Notes: generated by a model not told the origin, from the letters alone. DNA of 64,000 nt from Phenylobacterium glaciei (GCF_016772415.1 NZ_JAGSGD010000002.1:1-64000), one strand, 5' to 3'. Shown: positions 15,816 through 25,024, counted from the first letter of the stretch. A program made the numbers and translations.

Positions 15816-16229
15816 ATGAACCGAGCTACGCCGAAGCTCCGTATCTACGCTGAGCGTCTCATCGCTAACGAGATGAGCCAAAATGCGTCCTCCAAATCAA
15901 ACCCCACGGCGGCCTTTGTCGTCATAGAAAAGTTGGGCCCGCAATTCGGCGCACTTATGGGCGCCGCCGGCTTTCGTGCCCTACTTTCGCGCGCGCTCGT
16001 GCTGGCCACCGCGGAGGTCGCTTGGCTCAGCGATCTGAAAGTCAAGGTAGATGGCTTGATCGAGGGACTGAACGAACTTAAGGCCCAAGCGAACCCGGAA
16101 GAGATCGCTGACGGCGGGATCGTTCTGCTCGCCCGGCTGCTGGGGCTGCTAGTGACTCTCATTGGCGAAGATTTGACGCTGCATCTGTTGGACAACGGCA
16201 ACGACTTACAGTTGGCCCCGGAAGGTTGA
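15816..16229 (+). CDS. Hypothetical protein preceding KaiC homologue, 137 aa
   Basis: Unrecognised helical protein. It has amphipathic segments with Ala/Leu runs (GALMGAAGFRALLSRALVLATAEVAWL; LLARLLGLLVTLIGEDLTLHLL) but no clear transmembrane domain or signal peptide. The stop is one base before the KaiC-family start, and the KaiC ribosome-binding site GGAAGG lies inside this gene's end, so the two are co-translated. It occupies the place of a KaiB-type partner but does not look like the thioredoxin-fold KaiB. A partner or regulator role is inferred from linkage only. A short opposite-strand frame overlaps its start and is not supported. Confidence 0.7.
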   Translation: MNRATPKLRIYAERLIANEMSQNASSKSNPTAAFVVIEKLGPQFGALMGAAGFRALLSRALVLATAEVAWLSDLKVKVDGLIEGLNELKAQANPEEIADGGIVLLARLLGLLVTLIGEDLTLHLLDNGNDLQLAPEG

Positions 16230-16230
16230 A

Positions 16231-17802
16231 ATGGCAAAAAAACCTAGCCCCGCGGCTAACCACAAACTGATGAAAAATGCCGCAAGCAAACCGGCAGGGG
16301 TCACGATCCGCAAACTGCCGACCGGCGTTCGCGGCCTCGACGACATCCTGGGCGGAGGCATCCCGGAATTTTCGTTCAACGTCATCGCCGGCATGCCCGG
16401 TTCCGGCAAGACCACGATGGCGCACCAGATCCTTTTCGCCAACGCGACGGAGGAAAAGCCCGCCCTCTTTTTCACCGTCCTCGGTGAGCCCGCGATCAAA
16501 ATGTTGCGCTACCAGCAACAATTTTCCTTCTTCGATGGATCCAAGTTGGGCAAGGCCGTCCGCTTCATCAATCTGAGCGATCTGGTGCTGCATGACGATT
16601 TGGACGCTGTCCTTGCTGAAATTATCAAGCAGGTCACGGCAATTGGTCCGGGCGTCGTGGTGGTGGATTCTTTTCGCACCGTGATGCGTAAAACGCTGGC
16701 CGGTGCCGGCGAAATGGCGATGCAATCGTTCATTCAGCAGCTCACCCAGTTTCTAACTAGCTGGGAAGCCACGACATTTCTGGTGGGCGAGTTTGGCGAG
16801 GAGGAAACCCGCGGGAATCCACTGTTCACCATCGCTGACGGCCTCTTCTGGCTTTCGCAGAAGGTGGAAAGAAATTCCGTGGTGCGAAAACTGCAGATCG
16901 TGAAAGTTCGCGGGTCGGGTTCGGTGCCGGGATTGCACACCGTCCGCATCAACGACGACGGGTTGCAAGCCTTCTCGCGCACGCTGGGATTCATCCCCAA
17001 AAGTGGGAAGCCGGCCAAGCCCCGGCGGCTTTCCATGGGCATTCCTGATCTGGACAAGATGATGGGCGGGGGCGTTCTCGAAGGCGACAGCCTGCTCATC
17101 GCCGGGCCTTCGGGGACGGGCAAGACGGCGCTGGCCACCCAATTCATCGCCGCGGGGCTGCGCAATGGCGAACCGGGGATCATGGCGATCTTCGAAGAAA
17201 GACCGAAAGGCTACACCGATCGCGCCGACGGCTTTGGTTTGAATTTGAAGACGCCGCTGGAGAAGGGAAAGCTGGAAATCATCTACCTTCGTCCGCTCGA
17301 CCTCTCGGTGGATGAAACCATGCAGGAGATCCTCGACGCCGTCGAAAGGGTCGGCGCGAAACGTCTGGTGATCGATTCACTGGTCAGTCTTGAGATGGCG
17401 CTGGCGCCCGGGTTCCGCGAGGACTTTCGCGAGTCGCTCTATCGGTTGATCGTGGCGCTGACGGGGGCCGGGGTCACGATCCTCAGCACCGTCGAAGTGG
17501 AGGATTCGTTTACCGGGTTCTCCTTCAGCCACTACACGATCTCGTTCCTGACCGATGACATTATCAGGATGCGGTATGTGGAAATTGATGGCCAGCTCCG
17601 GAAGGTCATGGTCGTGATCAAGATGCGCGGCGGCAATCACAGCAAGGACATCCGCGAATATGTCATCACCGACAAGGGCGTGGTTGTGATCCAGCCGCGA
17701 TCCACGGATTACGACGGACTGACCACCGGAATTCCCACGCGGACCGGCCCGAGCCCGGCGCAAAAAGCAGAACCCCCTCCGGAGCCGAAGGCTAAGAAAT
17801 AG
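16231..17802 (+). CDS. KaiC-family two-domain ATPase
   Basis: RecA-fold protein of 523 residues with two tandem KaiC domains, close to the 519 of cyanobacterial KaiC. P-loops are GMPGSGKTT (54-62) and GPSGTGKTA (292-300). Domain 2 keeps the Glu-Glu doublet after its P-loop (IFEERP). In domain 1 the matching place reads TVLGEP, so the doublet seems lost. Near residue 433 the counterpart of the KaiC Ser-Thr phosphosite reads Ser-Phe (ISFLTDD), judged by alignment from memory. Such KaiC homologues outside cyanobacteria act in signalling and stress. It is followed by a HWE kinase and a receiver, so it probably feeds a phosphorelay. Codon use (AAA, GAA, TTT) is more AT-rich than in flanking genes, which suggests transfer. 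Confidence 0.9.
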   Translation: MAKKPSPAANHKLMKNAASKPAGVTIRKLPTGVRGLDDILGGGIPEFSFNVIAGMPGSGKTTMAHQILFANATEEKPALFFTVLGEPAIKMLRYQQQFSFFDGSKLGKAVRFINLSDLVLHDDLDAVLAEIIKQVTAIGPGVVVVDSFRTVMRKTLAGAGEMAMQSFIQQLTQFLTSWEATTFLVGEFGEEETRGNPLFTIADGLFWLSQKVERNSVVRKLQIVKVRGSGSVPGLHTVRINDDGLQAFSRTLGFIPKSGKPAKPRRLSMGIPDLDKMMGGGVLEGDSLLIAGPSGTGKTALATQFIAAGLRNGEPGIMAIFEERPKGYTDRADGFGLNLKTPLEKGKLEIIYLRPLDLSVDETMQEILDAVERVGAKRLVIDSLVSLEMALAPGFREDFRESLYRLIVALTGAGVTILSTVEVEDSFTGFSFSHYTISFLTDDIIRMRYVEIDGQLRKVMVVIKMRGGNHSKDIREYVITDKGVVVIQPRSTDYDGLTTGIPTRTGPSPAQKAEPPPEPKAKK

Positions 17803-17911
17803 AGGAAGCTTGGCCGGAGTAACTCGAGGTCCCCGGGCGATAGTCCGGCTCCGCTCCACATTTGTGGTATAGGTATCAGGAGACGAGCACCTCGTCGGGC
17901 TGATGACCTAA

Positions 17912-19066
17912 ATGACTGAAGCCACGCAGCTCCATAAAAATATGGTCGCGATGAACGAGGCTCTGATCCTCAGTTCGCTGCGCCAGCAAGAACTCGTCGG
18001 CATCACAGAGGAGTTGAACGCCAAACTCCGGCGCGAAATCACCGAGCGCCAAGCAGCACAGGAAACCCTCCGCGCGAGCGAGGCGAGATTCCGGATGCTC
18101 TTCGAGTTCATCGACGAGGGCTTCTGCACCCTCGAAAAGCTCGATACCCGCCCCGGCGAGCCCAGCGACTTCCGCTACCTCTCCGCCAATGCCGGTTTTG
18201 AGCGACAAACCGGCGTCGGCGACGTCGTCGGCAAGACCATTCGCGAAGCGTTTCCGGAAGAGCCCGAGGCATGGTTCGACATCTATGACGCGGTCGTGGC
18301 GACGGGAGAGCCGATCCGTTTCGAGCGTGATCTGGTATCGCAGGGGCGGACGCTGGAGTTGTTTGCGTTTCGCTTCGAGGACGAAGCCGTCCTGAAAGTC
18401 GGTGTGATCTTCCTCGACGTGAGCCTGCGCAAATTTCATGAGGAACAGCAGGAGTTGCTCCTCAAGGAGATGGATCACAGGGTCAAGAATCTGTTCGCCA
18501 TCGTCGGGGGAATGGTGACGCTGAGCGCCAGGTCGGCGACCACGCCGAAGGAACTGGCCGCGACCGTCCAAGGCCGACTCGGTGCGCTTGCCAGCGCCCA
18601 CCAGTTGATCAGGCCGGGGCGTTCAGGGGCCCAGGCCACCAAGCGGGAAACCACCTTGGGCGAATTGATCCGAAAGGTTCTGTCGCCTTATGCCGAGCTG
18701 GCAGAAACCCGCGACAGCGCACGCACCGAAATCGAGGGGCCGGAGATTGCGGTCGGCGCTGAGGCTGCCACCAACATCGCGCTCTTCGTGCATGAGCTCG
18801 CGACGAACGCGGCCAAATACGGCGCCCTCTCGGTCCCTGGCGGGCGCGTCCACATTTCTTGGACAGTCGCGCAGGGCCGCTTCGCCCTGTCGTGGAGAGA
18901 AATCGGAGGACCCACCATCACGGCCCCACCCCAGCGGGAAGGGTTCGGCAGCGAATTGGCCCGCAGAAGCGTCAGTGGCCAACTTGCCGGAGACCTCGTT
19001 TTCCACTGGAATCCCGACGGGCTGGTGGTCCTTCTTTCAGCGGAAACGGAACGCTTGGCGCTTTGA
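17912..19066 (+). CDS. HWE-family sensor histidine kinase with PAS domain
   Basis: Cytoplasmic kinase of 384 residues. An N-terminal coiled coil (about 15-55) leads to a PAS domain (about 55-175: ASEARFRMLFEFIDEGFC). The HWE dimerisation motif EMDHRVKNLFAIV carries His189, and the ATPase domain has HELATNAAKYGAL and a Trp-x-Glu (WREIGGP), all diagnostic of the HWE family. No transmembrane segment. In alphaproteobacteria such kinases often work with single-domain receivers, and one follows directly. The KaiC homologue 110 bases upstream may be its input or modulator. Confidence 0.9.
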   Translation: MTEATQLHKNMVAMNEALILSSLRQQELVGITEELNAKLRREITERQAAQETLRASEARFRMLFEFIDEGFCTLEKLDTRPGEPSDFRYLSANAGFERQTGVGDVVGKTIREAFPEEPEAWFDIYDAVVATGEPIRFERDLVSQGRTLELFAFRFEDEAVLKVGVIFLDVSLRKFHEEQQELLLKEMDHRVKNLFAIVGGMVTLSARSATTPKELAATVQGRLGALASAHQLIRPGRSGAQATKRETTLGELIRKVLSPYAELAETRDSARTEIEGPEIAVGAEAATNIALFVHELATNAAKYGALSVPGGRVHISWTVAQGRFALSWREIGGPTITAPPQREGFGSELARRSVSGQLAGDLVFHWNPDGLVVLLSAETERLAL

Positions 19067-19115
19067 GGACTTACCAAGGTTCGACATTCCCCAACATCGC
19101 GCCGGGGCATCCTCA

Positions 19116-19520
19116 TTGCTGAACCAAGTATCAGTCCTCGTGGTCGAGGATCAGCCGTTCATCGCCTTAGACCTGGCGCTCGCCGTGGGGGACGTCGGCG
19201 GCAACGCCGTCGGTCCGGCCGCCAGTTGTAAGGAAGCCCTGGCCTTCCTTGCGACCGGGATCGTGGACGCCGCGATCCTGGACGTAAATCTCGTGGATGG
19301 GGACTCTTCGGCCGTAATGGAGGTCCTCGTGGGCCTCAACGTCCCCTTCATAGTCCACACGGCGGTTGATCTCCCGTCCGGCCTGGCAGCGCGTTTTTCA
19401 GATCTGGTCGTCCGGATCAAGCCTTGCCCGGCGGCGAGCCTGGTCGCGCAACTTGAGCTTCTACTCGCCGAGCATGCGCTCGCCCGTGCCGTCAGCCGAC
19501 CGCCGGACTCAAGAGTCTGA
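19116..19520 (+). CDS. Single-domain response regulator receiver
   Basis: Receiver of about 134 residues with all key residues: acidic pair Glu11-Asp12 (VVEDQP), phospho-acceptor Asp56 (AAILDVNL), Thr82 (VHTAVD) and Lys102 (RIKP). There is no output domain, so it would relay or sink phosphate. No ATG or GTG precedes the domain, so TTG at 19116 is proposed as the start. The longer open frame upstream is shadow of the kinase gene. It lies 50 bases after the HWE kinase and forms the end of the KaiC cassette. Confidence 0.8.
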   Translation: MLNQVSVLVVEDQPFIALDLALAVGDVGGNAVGPAASCKEALAFLATGIVDAAILDVNLVDGDSSAVMEVLVGLNVPFIVHTAVDLPSGLAARFSDLVVRIKPCPAASLVAQLELLLAEHALARAVSRPPDSRV

Positions 19521-19816
19521 ATTTACTCTATAGTTGGTTAATGGCTCGCCTGCGGTTCGTTCTGGGTTTGTCTCGAGTGGCGGTGCTTTCGCAAACCTGC
19601 CGCGGCGACCGTCTCGAAGCATACTGAAATTACTGAAGTTTTCGTCGCCGTACCAAATCGCCACGGTGCGGAGGTCTGGAGAATATCAGCCCGTTCAGAG
19701 AGAAATCCGGCCACTTCCCGGGAAGCGCAGTGCGGAGCCAGTTTAGGGAAACCCTGTAATACAACGGGATTTTCCGGCCTCGCCCAAGGCGCAGAGAGAT
19801 TTGTGGCGAGAGGCGT
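19521..19816. other. Spacer between KaiC cassette and tRNA-Ser
   Basis: About 300 bases with no gene that I can support. Composition is more AT-rich than the core genome. It contains an imperfect copy of the tRNA-Ser anticodon region (19573-19591). Short frames crossing into the tRNA are artefacts. Confidence 0.5.
19573..19591. repeat. Partial copy of tRNA-Ser segment, possible att remnant
   Basis: TCGAGTGGCGGTGCTTTCG here matches the tRNA gene at 19870-19887 (TCGAGTGCGGTGCTTTCG) except for one inserted base. The matched part spans the anticodon loop to the D-arm side of the tRNA, a region used as a core by some integrases. Same orientation, about 300 bases apart. Confidence 0.4.
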
Positions 19817-19906
<90 letters not shown>

Positions 19907-20004
19907 GGAGCCGTCTGGAGGCTCCTTGAAAAGGGGCCCGCCGAGCGAGGGCGGAACCTACTCATAGCGCCCCGGCGGCGCAAGCCCGTCCGGCGCCGGA
20001 GTTT

Positions 20005-20502
20005 TCAGTCTTCGAAGGCCAGCACCACGACGCCGTCCGGGTCGGCGTGCAGGACGTCGCCGGGCAGGAAGACCACACCTCCGAAGGCGACGGGCGTATC
20101 CACCACCCCGTCGCCGCGCTTGACGCTGCGGATCGGCACCGAGCCGAGGGCCTTGATGCCGATATCCAGGGTTTCGAGGATGGGGGTGTCGCGCACCGCG
20201 CCATAGACGACGATCCCGGCCCAGCCGTTCTTCACCCCGCCGGCGGCCAGCATGTCGCCCACCAGGGCCATGGCCAGCGACCCGCCGCCGTCCACCACCA
20301 GGACGCAGCCCTCGCCGGGCTCGGCCAGGGTGGCCTTCACCAGGGAATTGTCCTCCCGGCAGCGGACCGTGCGGATGGGGCCGGAGAAGGCCTTGCGGCC
20401 GCCGTAGTCGCGGAACTGGACGAGGCAGACCTCGACCTCGTCCTCATGGTCGTCGCAGAGGTCGGCGACGCTTTTCGCGGGCTTCTGGGCGGGATTGTTC
20501 AT
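20005..20502 (-). CDS. RraA family protein
   Basis: The 165-residue product matches the RraA fold shared by the RNase E inhibitor RraA and by 4-hydroxy-4-methyl-2-oxoglutarate/oxaloacetate aldolases. Visible motifs are CLVQFRDYGG, VVDGGGSLAMALVGDMLA, GIVVYGAVRDTP and the PVAFGGVVFLPGDVLHADPDGVVV C-terminal signature. The conserved GDMLA...RD pattern keeps the metal/substrate residues of the aldolase group, so an enzyme role is at least as likely as RNase E control. The start overlaps the stop of the acyl-CoA ligase gene by four bases, so both are one operon. Confidence 0.85.
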   Translation of the reverse strand: MNNPAQKPAKSVADLCDDHEDEVEVCLVQFRDYGGRKAFSGPIRTVRCREDNSLVKATLAEPGEGCVLVVDGGGSLAMALVGDMLAAGGVKNGWAGIVVYGAVRDTPILETLDIGIKALGSVPIRSVKRGDGVVDTPVAFGGVVFLPGDVLHADPDGVVVLAFED

Positions 20503-22049
20503 GCGGTCAACGCGACCCCTTTGTAGTCGTCGCGAAGCTCGCGCTTCAGCACCTTGCCGATGTGGCTGCGGGGGAGGCTGTTCACCAGGATCAGATCGGC
20601 CAGGCGCTGGGTCTTGCCCAGGCGGCCGTTGACCCAGGCCTTCAGCTCGTCGGCGGTGACCTTGGCGGCGGGCTTGAGCGCGATGAAGGCCACCGGGGTC
20701 TCGCCCCAGCGGTCGGAATTGACCCCCACCACGGCGGCCTCCAGCACGTCGGGGTGCTGGATGATCTCGGCCTCCAGGTCAGACGGATAGATGTTGAAAC
20801 CGCCGGAGATGATCATGTCCTTCTTGCGGTCCATGAGCGTCAGGAAGCCGTCGGCGTCGAACACGCCGACATCGCCGGTGCGGATGTAGCGAAGGCCCTC
20901 GGGACTGTGCCACTCGGCCTCCGAGGTCTTGCCCGGCTGGTTGTGGTAGCCGACCATCATGGCGCCCGAGCGGCCCACGACCTCGCCGATCTTGCCCTGC
21001 GGCACCTCCTTGAGGTCCTCGTCGATCAGGCGGATGTCGTGGCCGGGGATGGGGCGGCCGACGGTGTGCAGCTTGTCGGGGAATTCGTGGGCCAGCAGCA
21101 TGCAGGAGCCGCCACCCTCGGTCATGCCGTAGAACTCCACCAGGCCGCCGGGCCAGCGCTTCAGCACGTCGGCCTTCAGGGCCGCGGCGAAGGGGGCGCT
21201 GGTGGAGAACTTGGTGACGTAGCTGGTCAGGTCGTAGCTGTCGAAGTCCGGCCGCTCCATCAGGCGGCGGTACTGCACCGGCACCAGCATGGCGTGGGTG
21301 GCGCGGTATTGCTGGGACAGTTTCAGGAACTGCTCGGCGTCGAACTTGGGCATCAGCACCACCGTGCCGCCGTTGGAGACGGTGGGCAGGAACGAGACCA
21401 GGGTGGTGTTGGAATAGAGCGGCGTGGAGACCATGGTCACCGCGGCCTCGGTATAGGCGCCGCGGCGGATCTGGCCCCAGCGCATGGCGTGCGGCTGGAC
21501 GATGCCCTTGGGTGTGCCGGTGGTCCCCGACGAATAGATGATGTTGAAGGCCTGGTTGGGGGTGACGGTGACCGGCCTGGGCTTGGAGCCCTCGGGGGCG
21601 AGCCACTGCTGCAGCGGGATCCCCGCGTCGGAGCCGTCCAGCGAGACCCGCTGGGCCGTGATCTGATCGGCGACGCCGGCCAGCGCGTCGGACACGCCCT
21701 TGTCGAGGAAGAAGACCTTGGCCCCGCAATCCTTGAGCATGACCACCAGGCTCTCGGCCGTGGAGGAGGGCGCGAGCGGCGCGACGGCGGCGCCGGCCTT
21801 CAGGATGCCGAAGAAGGTGGCGCCATATTCCACCGAGCTGGTGGCGCAGACAGCGGCGACGCCTTGGTTCTCCACGCCCTCACGCTGCAGGGCCGCGGCC
21901 ATGCGGTCCATGAAGCTGTCGAGCTGGCCGTAGGTCATGGTGGATTTGGCATCTACCAGGGCGTGCTTGGCCGGGCGTTCCTTGGCCTGCTCGCCGATCA
22001 CCTCGACCAGCGTCCCGAAATCCTGGCTCAGCACTTGTTCGACGGACAT
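20499..22049 (-). CDS. AMP-dependent acyl-CoA synthetase/ligase
   Basis: Adenylate-forming enzyme (ANL superfamily) of 516 residues that activates a carboxylic acid to its CoA thioester with ATP. The phosphate-binding motif YSSGTTGTPKG is at 172-182, EFYGMTEGGG follows near residue 310, the hinge region has TGDVGVFDADGFL, and the catalytic Lys is Lys499 in GKVLKRELR. The substrate cannot be read from sequence; neighbours point to a carboxylate that enters beta-oxidation. Transcribed divergently from a second ligase across a 190-base region holding TTCGA-caa-TCGAA (22109-22121), a candidate operator. Confidence 0.9.
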   Translation of the reverse strand: MSVEQVLSQDFGTLVEVIGEQAKERPAKHALVDAKSTMTYGQLDSFMDRMAAALQREGVENQGVAAVCATSSVEYGATFFGILKAGAAVAPLAPSSTAESLVVMLKDCGAKVFFLDKGVSDALAGVADQITAQRVSLDGSDAGIPLQQWLAPEGSKPRPVTVTPNQAFNIIYSSGTTGTPKGIVQPHAMRWGQIRRGAYTEAAVTMVSTPLYSNTTLVSFLPTVSNGGTVVLMPKFDAEQFLKLSQQYRATHAMLVPVQYRRLMERPDFDSYDLTSYVTKFSTSAPFAAALKADVLKRWPGGLVEFYGMTEGGGSCMLLAHEFPDKLHTVGRPIPGHDIRLIDEDLKEVPQGKIGEVVGRSGAMMVGYHNQPGKTSEAEWHSPEGLRYIRTGDVGVFDADGFLTLMDRKKDMIISGGFNIYPSDLEAEIIQHPDVLEAAVVGVNSDRWGETPVAFIALKPAAKVTADELKAWVNGRLGKTQRLADLILVNSLPRSHIGKVLKRELRDDYKGVALTA

Positions 22050-22239
22050 CGACGGCTCCCTACCAAATGTTCAAATTTTATCGCGCCGTCATAGCCACAG
22101 GGGGCCGGCTTCGACAATCGAATATGGCGCTTGCCGAAACGATCTTCCGCGAGGGAAACTGATGACCGACCCCGCAGCATAGGCAGGGCGCCTCACCCGA
22201 AATTCAATCGGGCCGATTTCATTTGGGACGACACATATT

Positions 22240-23721
22240 ATGGCCGACGAGATGATTTCCCTCGGCGCGAAGCTGAAGGCCTTCGCGCAATCCCAACCCG
22301 ACGCCCCGGCGGTGACCTGTGGCGACACCACCCTTTCCTATGGCGAATTCCACAAGCTCACCAACCGCGCCGCCCGCGGCCTGCTGGCCTATGGGGTCAA
22401 GCACGGCGACCTGGTGACCCTGGGCCTGCCCAACTCCACCGACTTCGCCGTGGCCTGCTGGGCCATGTGGAAGATCGGCGCGACCCCGCAGCCGGTGGCC
22501 TTCCGTCTGCCCCAGGCCGAGCTGGAGGCCATCATGGAGCTGGCCAAGACCCCGGTGGTGATCGCCGAGTTTGAGGCCAAGATCGATCGGCCGCTGCTGA
22601 AGGTCGCCGACCTGCTGGCCAAGTCCGACGACGACAGCGACCTGCCCGACGCCACCTCGCCGGTCTCCAAGGCCCCCACCTCCGGCGGCTCCACCGGTCG
22701 ACCCAAGCTGATCCTGGCGGGCCAGCCCGGGGTGACGACGAAGGAGACGCCGGCCGTCGGCGGCTGGCAGCTGACCTCGGCGTCCATCGCCGTCCTGCCG
22801 GCGCCGCTCTACCACAACGCCGGCTTCGGCATGATGATGAGCGTGCTGAACCTGGGCGCGCACCTGATCGTCCTGCCGCGCTTTGATCCCGAAGGCACGC
22901 TGGCGGAGATCGAGAAGCGCCGCGCCACCTGGATCTACATGGTCCCCACCATGATGAACCGCATCTGGCATCTGCCGGAGGAGGTCCGCACCAAGTACGA
23001 TCTCTCCTCCCTGAAGACCCTCTGGCACCTGGCGGCGCCCTGCCCGCCCTGGCTGAAGGAGGCCTTCATCCTGTGGCTGGGCGGCGAGGTGATCCAGGAG
23101 CTCTATGCCGGCACCGAGGCCCAGGCCTCCACTGTCATCTCCGGGACCGAGTGGCTGGAGCACCGGGGTTCGGTGGGCAAGGTGCGGATGGGCGAGATGG
23201 TCGCCTTTGACGACGACGGCAATCCGCTGCCGCCCCGCGAGATCGGCGAGATCTACATGCGCCGGCCCGAAGGCATGGCGCCCAGCTACAAGTACCTGGG
23301 CGCGACCGCCAAGGTGCTGCCCGGCGGCTGGGAGAGCCTGGGGGACATCGGCTGGTTCGACGAGGACGGCTATCTCTACCTGGCCGACCGCCGCACCGAC
23401 ATGATCCTGGTGGGGGGCTCCAACGTCTATCCCGCCGAGATCGAGGCGGCCCTGGAGGAGCATGACAGCGTCCAGTCCGTCGCCGTGATCGGCATCCCCG
23501 ACGACGACCTGGGCGCCAAGATTCACGCCATCGTCCAGACCCGGGGCGTGGGCGACGAGACGGCCCTGCGCGAGCACCTGAAGACCAAGCTCGTCACCTA
23601 TAAACAGCCGCGCACCTACGAGTTCGTGGACGAGCCCCTGCGCGACGACGCCGGCAAGGTGCGCCGCACGGCGCTCCGCGACGCCCGCATCGCCAAGCTG
23701 AAGGAAGGCCAGCCGGCCTGA
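22240..23721 (+). CDS. Acyl-CoA ligase with variant P-loop motif
   Basis: Second ANL-superfamily ligase, 493 residues. Its phosphate-binding motif is TSGGSTGRPK (147-156) in place of the common SSGTTGxPKG, as in the subgroup that includes bile-acid and related CoA ligases. The rest is regular: YAGTEAQ near residue 290, LGDIGWFDEDGYLYLADR near residue 367, GGSNVYPAEIEAAL and Lys473 in AGKVRRTALR. It leads a rightward run with the thiolase-fold and DUF35 genes, which suggests a steroid, terpenoid or other bulky acid, but this is inference. Confidence 0.88.
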   Translation: MADEMISLGAKLKAFAQSQPDAPAVTCGDTTLSYGEFHKLTNRAARGLLAYGVKHGDLVTLGLPNSTDFAVACWAMWKIGATPQPVAFRLPQAELEAIMELAKTPVVIAEFEAKIDRPLLKVADLLAKSDDDSDLPDATSPVSKAPTSGGSTGRPKLILAGQPGVTTKETPAVGGWQLTSASIAVLPAPLYHNAGFGMMMSVLNLGAHLIVLPRFDPEGTLAEIEKRRATWIYMVPTMMNRIWHLPEEVRTKYDLSSLKTLWHLAAPCPPWLKEAFILWLGGEVIQELYAGTEAQASTVISGTEWLEHRGSVGKVRMGEMVAFDDDGNPLPPREIGEIYMRRPEGMAPSYKYLGATAKVLPGGWESLGDIGWFDEDGYLYLADRRTDMILVGGSNVYPAEIEAALEEHDSVQSVAVIGIPDDDLGAKIHAIVQTRGVGDETALREHLKTKLVTYKQPRTYEFVDEPLRDDAGKVRRTALRDARIAKLKEGQPA

Positions 23722-23838
23722 CGCTCTCTCCGCTCCTCCCCCGCCGGGGTCGAGGAGGAGACCGCACTTCCGCTTCCCGGCGCGCCGGGCTAAGCCAACC
23801 GCAATTCATTAAGAGACGAATTTCTAGGAAGGGGATCG

Positions 23839-25023
23839 ATGAGTATTAAGGGCAAGGCCTACATCATGGGGGCCTATGAGCACCCCACCCGGGACGCTCC
23901 CGACAAGTCGACGCCGCAGCTGCACGCCGAGTGCGCCAAGGGCGCCCTGGCTGACGCGGGTCTGACCAAGGACGATATCGACGGCTACTTCTGCGCCGGC
24001 GACGCGCCGGGCTTCGGCGCCATGTCCATGGTCGATTACATGGGCCTGAAGAACGTCCGCCACATGGACTCCACCGAAACCGGCGGCTCATCCTACCTGC
24101 TCCACGTCGGTCACGCCGCCCAGGCGATCGCGGCGGGCAAGTGCACCGTGGCGCTGATCACCCTGGCCGGCCGTCCCCGCCAGAACAAGTTCTTCCCCGG
24201 CGGCGGTGGTCGCCCCGGCCAGCTGTCTGACGGTCCGCCCGAGGCCGGCTTCGAAAACATCTACGGCGGCTCGACCCACAACACCTACGGCATGTGCGCC
24301 ATGCGCCACATGTACGAGTACGGCACCACCAGCGAGCAGCTGGCCTGGATCAAGGTGGCCGCCAGCCATCACGCCCAGTGGAACGAGCACGCCTTCCTGA
24401 AGGACGTGGTCACCGTCGAGCAGGTGGTGAACTCGCGCATGATCTCCGATCCGCTGCACCTGCTGGACTGCTGCGTCGTCACCGACGGCGGCGGCGCCCT
24501 GATCGTCACCAGCCCGGAAGTCGCCAAGAGCCTGAAGCGGCCCCTGGTGAAGGTGATCGGCGCCGGCGAATCCCCCAAGGGTCCGCGCGGCGGCAAGGAC
24601 CTGGACCTCACCCATTCGGGCGCCCTGTGGTCGGGACCCATCGCCTTCGGCGAGGCTGGCGTCACCCCACAGGACATGAAGTACGCCTCGATCTACGACA
24701 GCTTCACCATCACGGTGCTGATGCAGCTTGAGGACCTCGGCTTCTGCAAGAAGGGCGAGGGCGGCAAGTTCGTCTCCGACGGCAACCTGATCTCCGGCGT
24801 CGGCAAGCTGCCCTTCAACACCGACGGCGGCGGGCTCTGCAACAACCACCCCACCAACCGCGGCGGCATCACCAAGGTGATCGAGGCGGTGCGCCAGCTG
24901 CGCGGCGAGGCCCATCCCAAGGTGCAGGTTCCCAACTGCGACCTCGCGCTCGCCCACGGCACGGGCGGATCGCTGGGCACCCGCCACGGCGCGGGCACCG
25001 TCATCATGGAACGGGAGGCGTAA
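23839..25023 (+). CDS. Thiolase-fold (SCPx/Ltp-like) protein lacking catalytic Cys
   Basis: The 394-residue protein belongs to the thiolase-like lipid-transfer (SCPx) family. At the place of the nucleophilic Cys of thiolases it reads TETGGSSYLLH; counting back from the following AIAAG puts Gly83 where Cys is expected. The His of the NNHP loop near residue 336 is present. Ltp2-type members of this family also lack the Cys and act as retro-aldolases on steroid side chains, together with a DUF35 protein. Here the next gene, two bases on, is a DUF35 protein, so an aldolase or non-claisen lyase role is favoured over thiolysis. A clear GGAAGGGG ribosome-binding site precedes the ATG. Confidence 0.85.
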   Translation: MSIKGKAYIMGAYEHPTRDAPDKSTPQLHAECAKGALADAGLTKDDIDGYFCAGDAPGFGAMSMVDYMGLKNVRHMDSTETGGSSYLLHVGHAAQAIAAGKCTVALITLAGRPRQNKFFPGGGGRPGQLSDGPPEAGFENIYGGSTHNTYGMCAMRHMYEYGTTSEQLAWIKVAASHHAQWNEHAFLKDVVTVEQVVNSRMISDPLHLLDCCVVTDGGGALIVTSPEVAKSLKRPLVKVIGAGESPKGPRGGKDLDLTHSGALWSGPIAFGEAGVTPQDMKYASIYDSFTITVLMQLEDLGFCKKGEGGKFVSDGNLISGVGKLPFNTDGGGLCNNHPTNRGGITKVIEAVRQLRGEAHPKVQVPNCDLALAHGTGGSLGTRHGAGTVIMEREA

Positions 25024-25024
25024 G

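Noticed and set aside
15645..15881. Minus-strand frame of 78 codons before the KaiC cassette
   Set aside because: It overlaps the start of the co-directional 137-residue gene, has no recognisable family, and its codon use looks random.
15816..19520. A full circadian Kai oscillator
   Set aside because: No KaiA or KaiB is visible, and KaiC deviates at catalytic and phosphosite positions. Only a KaiC-based signalling cassette is claimed.
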